From: Streptomyces xanthochromogenes | GTDB taxonomy: Bacteria; Actinomycetota; Actinomycetes; Streptomycetales; Streptomycetaceae | DNA length: 64,000 bases | Reading direction: 5' to 3' | Assembly (NCBI RefSeq): GCF_014650455.1 | Contig: NZ_BMUZ01000007.1 | Coordinates: 302,388 to 366,387 of the forward strand | Shown: positions 62,263 to 64,000 of the stretch, piece by piece | Layout: each line of letters starts with the position of its first letter | Numbering within the stretch: position 1 is the first letter of the stretch | Program-made: the position numbers and the translations under genes | The notes under the pieces: generated by a model | The model's database searches: none | What the model was told of the DNA's origin: nothing | The model's input: the letters and a program-made list of their open reading frames with translations, nothing else

Positions 62263-62559
62263 GCGTACATCCTCCCCCTTCCGCGACGGTGCGTGGTGAT
62301 CCGGTGGCAGGATCCGGGTCCACCCGCCGTCTCCCGCCGGATTGCGAGACACCGAGGGGCCCGGATCGGGCCGCGCCTACTCTTCTTGTGGCACCTGGGT
62401 CCCCACCCCGGCGCCCTCACATGTGGTTGTCGCGGAAGGCCGCTCAAGGCTTTCGCTACGAGCCGTAGCGTAACTGGTGCGCGGCCCCGCGCGCAGGGTG
62501 ATCTCGCGCACACCGCACACCCTCTGGCGCGATTGCTACCGGCCGGTATGGTCGCCGTC

Positions 62560-63195
62560 ATGCCTTCCTCATCCCGCGCCGCGAGCTCGTCCTGTACGGG
62601 TCGTACGGGCCGGCCCCGCAGCCCCGAGGCCGATGCCGCGATCCTGCTGGCGACCCGGGAGGCGCTGGTGGACCTGGGCTGGTCGAAGCTGACGATGGGG
62701 GACGTGGCAACGCGGGCGGGTGTCGCCAAGACGACGCTCTACCGACGCTGGGCCGGCAAGAACGAGCTCGTCGTGGACGCGGTCGCGGTCCTCTTCGACG
62801 AGCTCGAACTCCCGGACCTGGGAAGCCTGATGGCCGACGTGGAGGGCGTCGTCCTCCAGTTCGCGGCGCTGCTCGAACGCCCCGAGACGAAGACCGCGCT
62901 GATGGCGGTGGTGGCCGAATCCACCCGGGACGACGCGCTGCGCGGGCGCATCCGTTCGGCCATCGTCGACCGCCAGAAGCGACTGGTTCTGGTCGGCCGC
63001 GAACGCGCGCAGGCCCGGGGCGAACTCCCCTACGAGCCCGACCCGACGGCCTCCGCCCGCCACACCGACCTGATCTTCGACGTGGTGGCCGGCGCGGTCG
63101 TCCACCGGGCGCTGGTCAGCGCGGAACCGGTGGACGAGGCGTGGGCCCGCGACTTCACCCTGCTGATCTGCACGGGTCTGGCCGCGACGGCCTGA
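62560..63195 (+). CDS. TetR-family transcriptional regulator
   Basis: 211 aa from ATG 62560 (ATG 62548 also possible; no clear ribosome site for either). N-terminal Ser/Arg-rich tail GRTGRPRSPEADAAILLATR, HTH about 45-65 (LTMGDVATRAGVAKTTLYRRW), and TetR_C-like helical domain. Target unknown; the divergent co-chaperone gene lies 297 bp away, and the convergent SDR gene ends just beyond. Confidence 0.9.
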   Translation: MPSSSRAASSSCTGRTGRPRSPEADAAILLATREALVDLGWSKLTMGDVATRAGVAKTTLYRRWAGKNELVVDAVAVLFDELELPDLGSLMADVEGVVLQFAALLERPETKTALMAVVAESTRDDALRGRIRSAIVDRQKRLVLVGRERAQARGELPYEPDPTASARHTDLIFDVVAGAVVHRALVSAEPVDEAWARDFTLLICTGLAATA

Positions 63196-63277
63196 CCCCG
63201 TATCGGAGTACCGGAGCGTGGCCCGGTGCGGCCGGACCGTGGCGCTCGCGCGGACCGCCGGTTCTCGTGCCGCGGGC

Positions 63278-64000
63278 TCAGACCTGGTAGCGGTTCGGCG
63301 CGAACAGCGACAGGTTCTCCTCCACCCACGCCGAGGTCCGCTTCAGGCCTTCCTCCAGGGTGACTTCCGGGGTCCAGCCCGCCCACTCGCGGGCCCGGGT
63401 GTTGTCCGAGAGAAGCCGCTCCACCTCGCTGCCCGACGGGCGCAGGCGGGCCGGGTCGACCACGACGGAGGCCTCGCGGCCGGAGGCGGCGACCAGAGCC
63501 TCGGCCAGGTCGCCGATCGCGATCTCGCGGCCCGTGCCGAGGTTCACCGCCTGCCCGAGCGCCCGGTCGCACTCGGCGACCGCGAGGAAGCCCCGCGCGG
63601 TGTCGGTGACGTACGTGAAGTCGCGCGTGGGGGTCAGCGAGCCCAGCTTGATCTCCCGTACGCCGGCGTGCAGTTGGGCCAGGATCGTGGGAATCACGGC
63701 ACGGGCCGACTGGCGCGGGCCATAGGTGTTGAAGGGGCGCACGACGGTGACCGGGAGCTCGAAGGCGTGCCAGTGCGAGAGCGCCATCATGTCGGCGCCG
63801 ATCTTCGAGGCGGAGTACGGCGACTGCGGCTGGAGCGGGTGCTCCTCGCTGATCGGCGCGGTCAGGGCGGTGCCGTACACCTCGCTGGTGGAGGTGTGGA
63901 CGAGACGGCGGACCGCGTGGCGGCGGCAGGCCTCGGCGACGTTCTCGGTGCCGACCACGTTCGTCTGGACGTAGGCACCCGGGGAGTCGTAGCTGTACGG
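63278..64000 (-). CDS. NAD-dependent sugar-nucleotide epimerase/dehydratase (5' partial)
   Basis: C-terminal 240 residues of an extended SDR enzyme; the frame continues past the right edge, so the Rossmann Gly motif is outside. Visible: IPYSY-like PYSYDSPGAYVQTNVVGTEN, catalytic Ser/Thr in HTSTSEVYG, YSASK (SPYSASKIGAD) and FNTYGPRQSARAVIP. The pattern fits nucleotide-sugar 4,6-dehydratases of the LegB/RmlB side of the family. Probably involved in making a surface or secondary-metabolite sugar; substrate not determined. Confidence 0.87.
   Translation of the reverse strand, partial: PYSYDSPGAYVQTNVVGTENVAEACRRHAVRRLVHTSTSEVYGTALTAPISEEHPLQPQSPYSASKIGADMMALSHWHAFELPVTVVRPFNTYGPRQSARAVIPTILAQLHAGVREIKLGSLTPTRDFTYVTDTARGFLAVAECDRALGQAVNLGTGREIAIGDLAEALVAASGREASVVVDPARLRPSGSEVERLLSDNTRAREWAGWTPEVTLEEGLKRTSAWVEENLSLFAPNRYQV

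Overview
The window is a block of very GC-rich actinobacterial chromosome, almost certainly Streptomyces. Evidence: GTG/TTG starts, third-position GC, many paired ABC importer genes without their own ATPase, a complete GlgE (trehalose to alpha-glucan) cluster, a streptomycete-type secreted phospholipase A2, and the gene order glgP-glgE-treS-pep2-glgB ... helR-trxA-merR ... dctA-dctSR ... pfkA / pta-ackA-pyk. From memory this order resembles the core region around SCO5419-SCO5451 of S. coelicolor; I could not check this. I saw no rRNA, tRNA, CRISPR array, transposase or phage gene.

Layout. 1-3192: two halves of a heterodimeric ABC exporter; the first is cut by the window start and carries a dispersed intergenic repeat read in frame in its linker. 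3284-7741: a DUF1266 protein, a DinB protein, a repeat copy beside a TetR remnant, and a secreted M4 metalloprotease. 7826-18532: storage-glucan metabolism (glgP divergent from glgE-treS-pep2-glgB). 18596-27550: an accessory mannoside utilisation locus (GH38, GH5, two permeases, binding lipoprotein) divergent from a LacI regulator with a conspicuous operator. 27811-30992: HelD/HelR-type RNA polymerase recycling factor, thioredoxin and a MerR regulator, with a candidate small RNA antisense to the helR leader. 31249-35179: DHA2 efflux pump and its TetR repressor with three tandem operators, phospholipase A2, and a small membrane protein. 35195-42285: dicarboxylate transporter dctA, its two-component system, and a second sugar-type importer. 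42416-49348: a double-HTH regulator and central carbon genes pfkA, pta (frameshifted here), ackA, pyk. 49732-52412: D,D-carboxypeptidase and a nitronate monooxygenase-like protein. 52619-57778: a three-gene polymorphic toxin operon (WXG100-like protein, RHS toxin, immunity candidate). 57976-60646: a three-gene envelope/secretion cluster (DUF6230, DUF6114, Pro/Ala/Ser-rich secreted protein). 61291-64000: thioredoxin-TPR co-chaperone, TetR regulator, and the end of a sugar-nucleotide SDR enzyme.

How the parts work together. GlgP, GlgE, TreS, Pep2 (maltokinase) and GlgB together can turn trehalose into branched alpha-glucan and degrade it again. PfkA, Pyk and the Pta-AckA pair handle glycolytic flux and acetate overflow. 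The mannoside locus looks like a self-contained, LacI-controlled acquisition inserted between conserved blocks. The features most worth a second look are the RHS toxin with its unrecognised immunity partner, the candidate antisense RNA over the helR leader, the one-base pta frameshift, the repeat translated within the ABC exporter, and the DUF6230/DUF6114 cluster.
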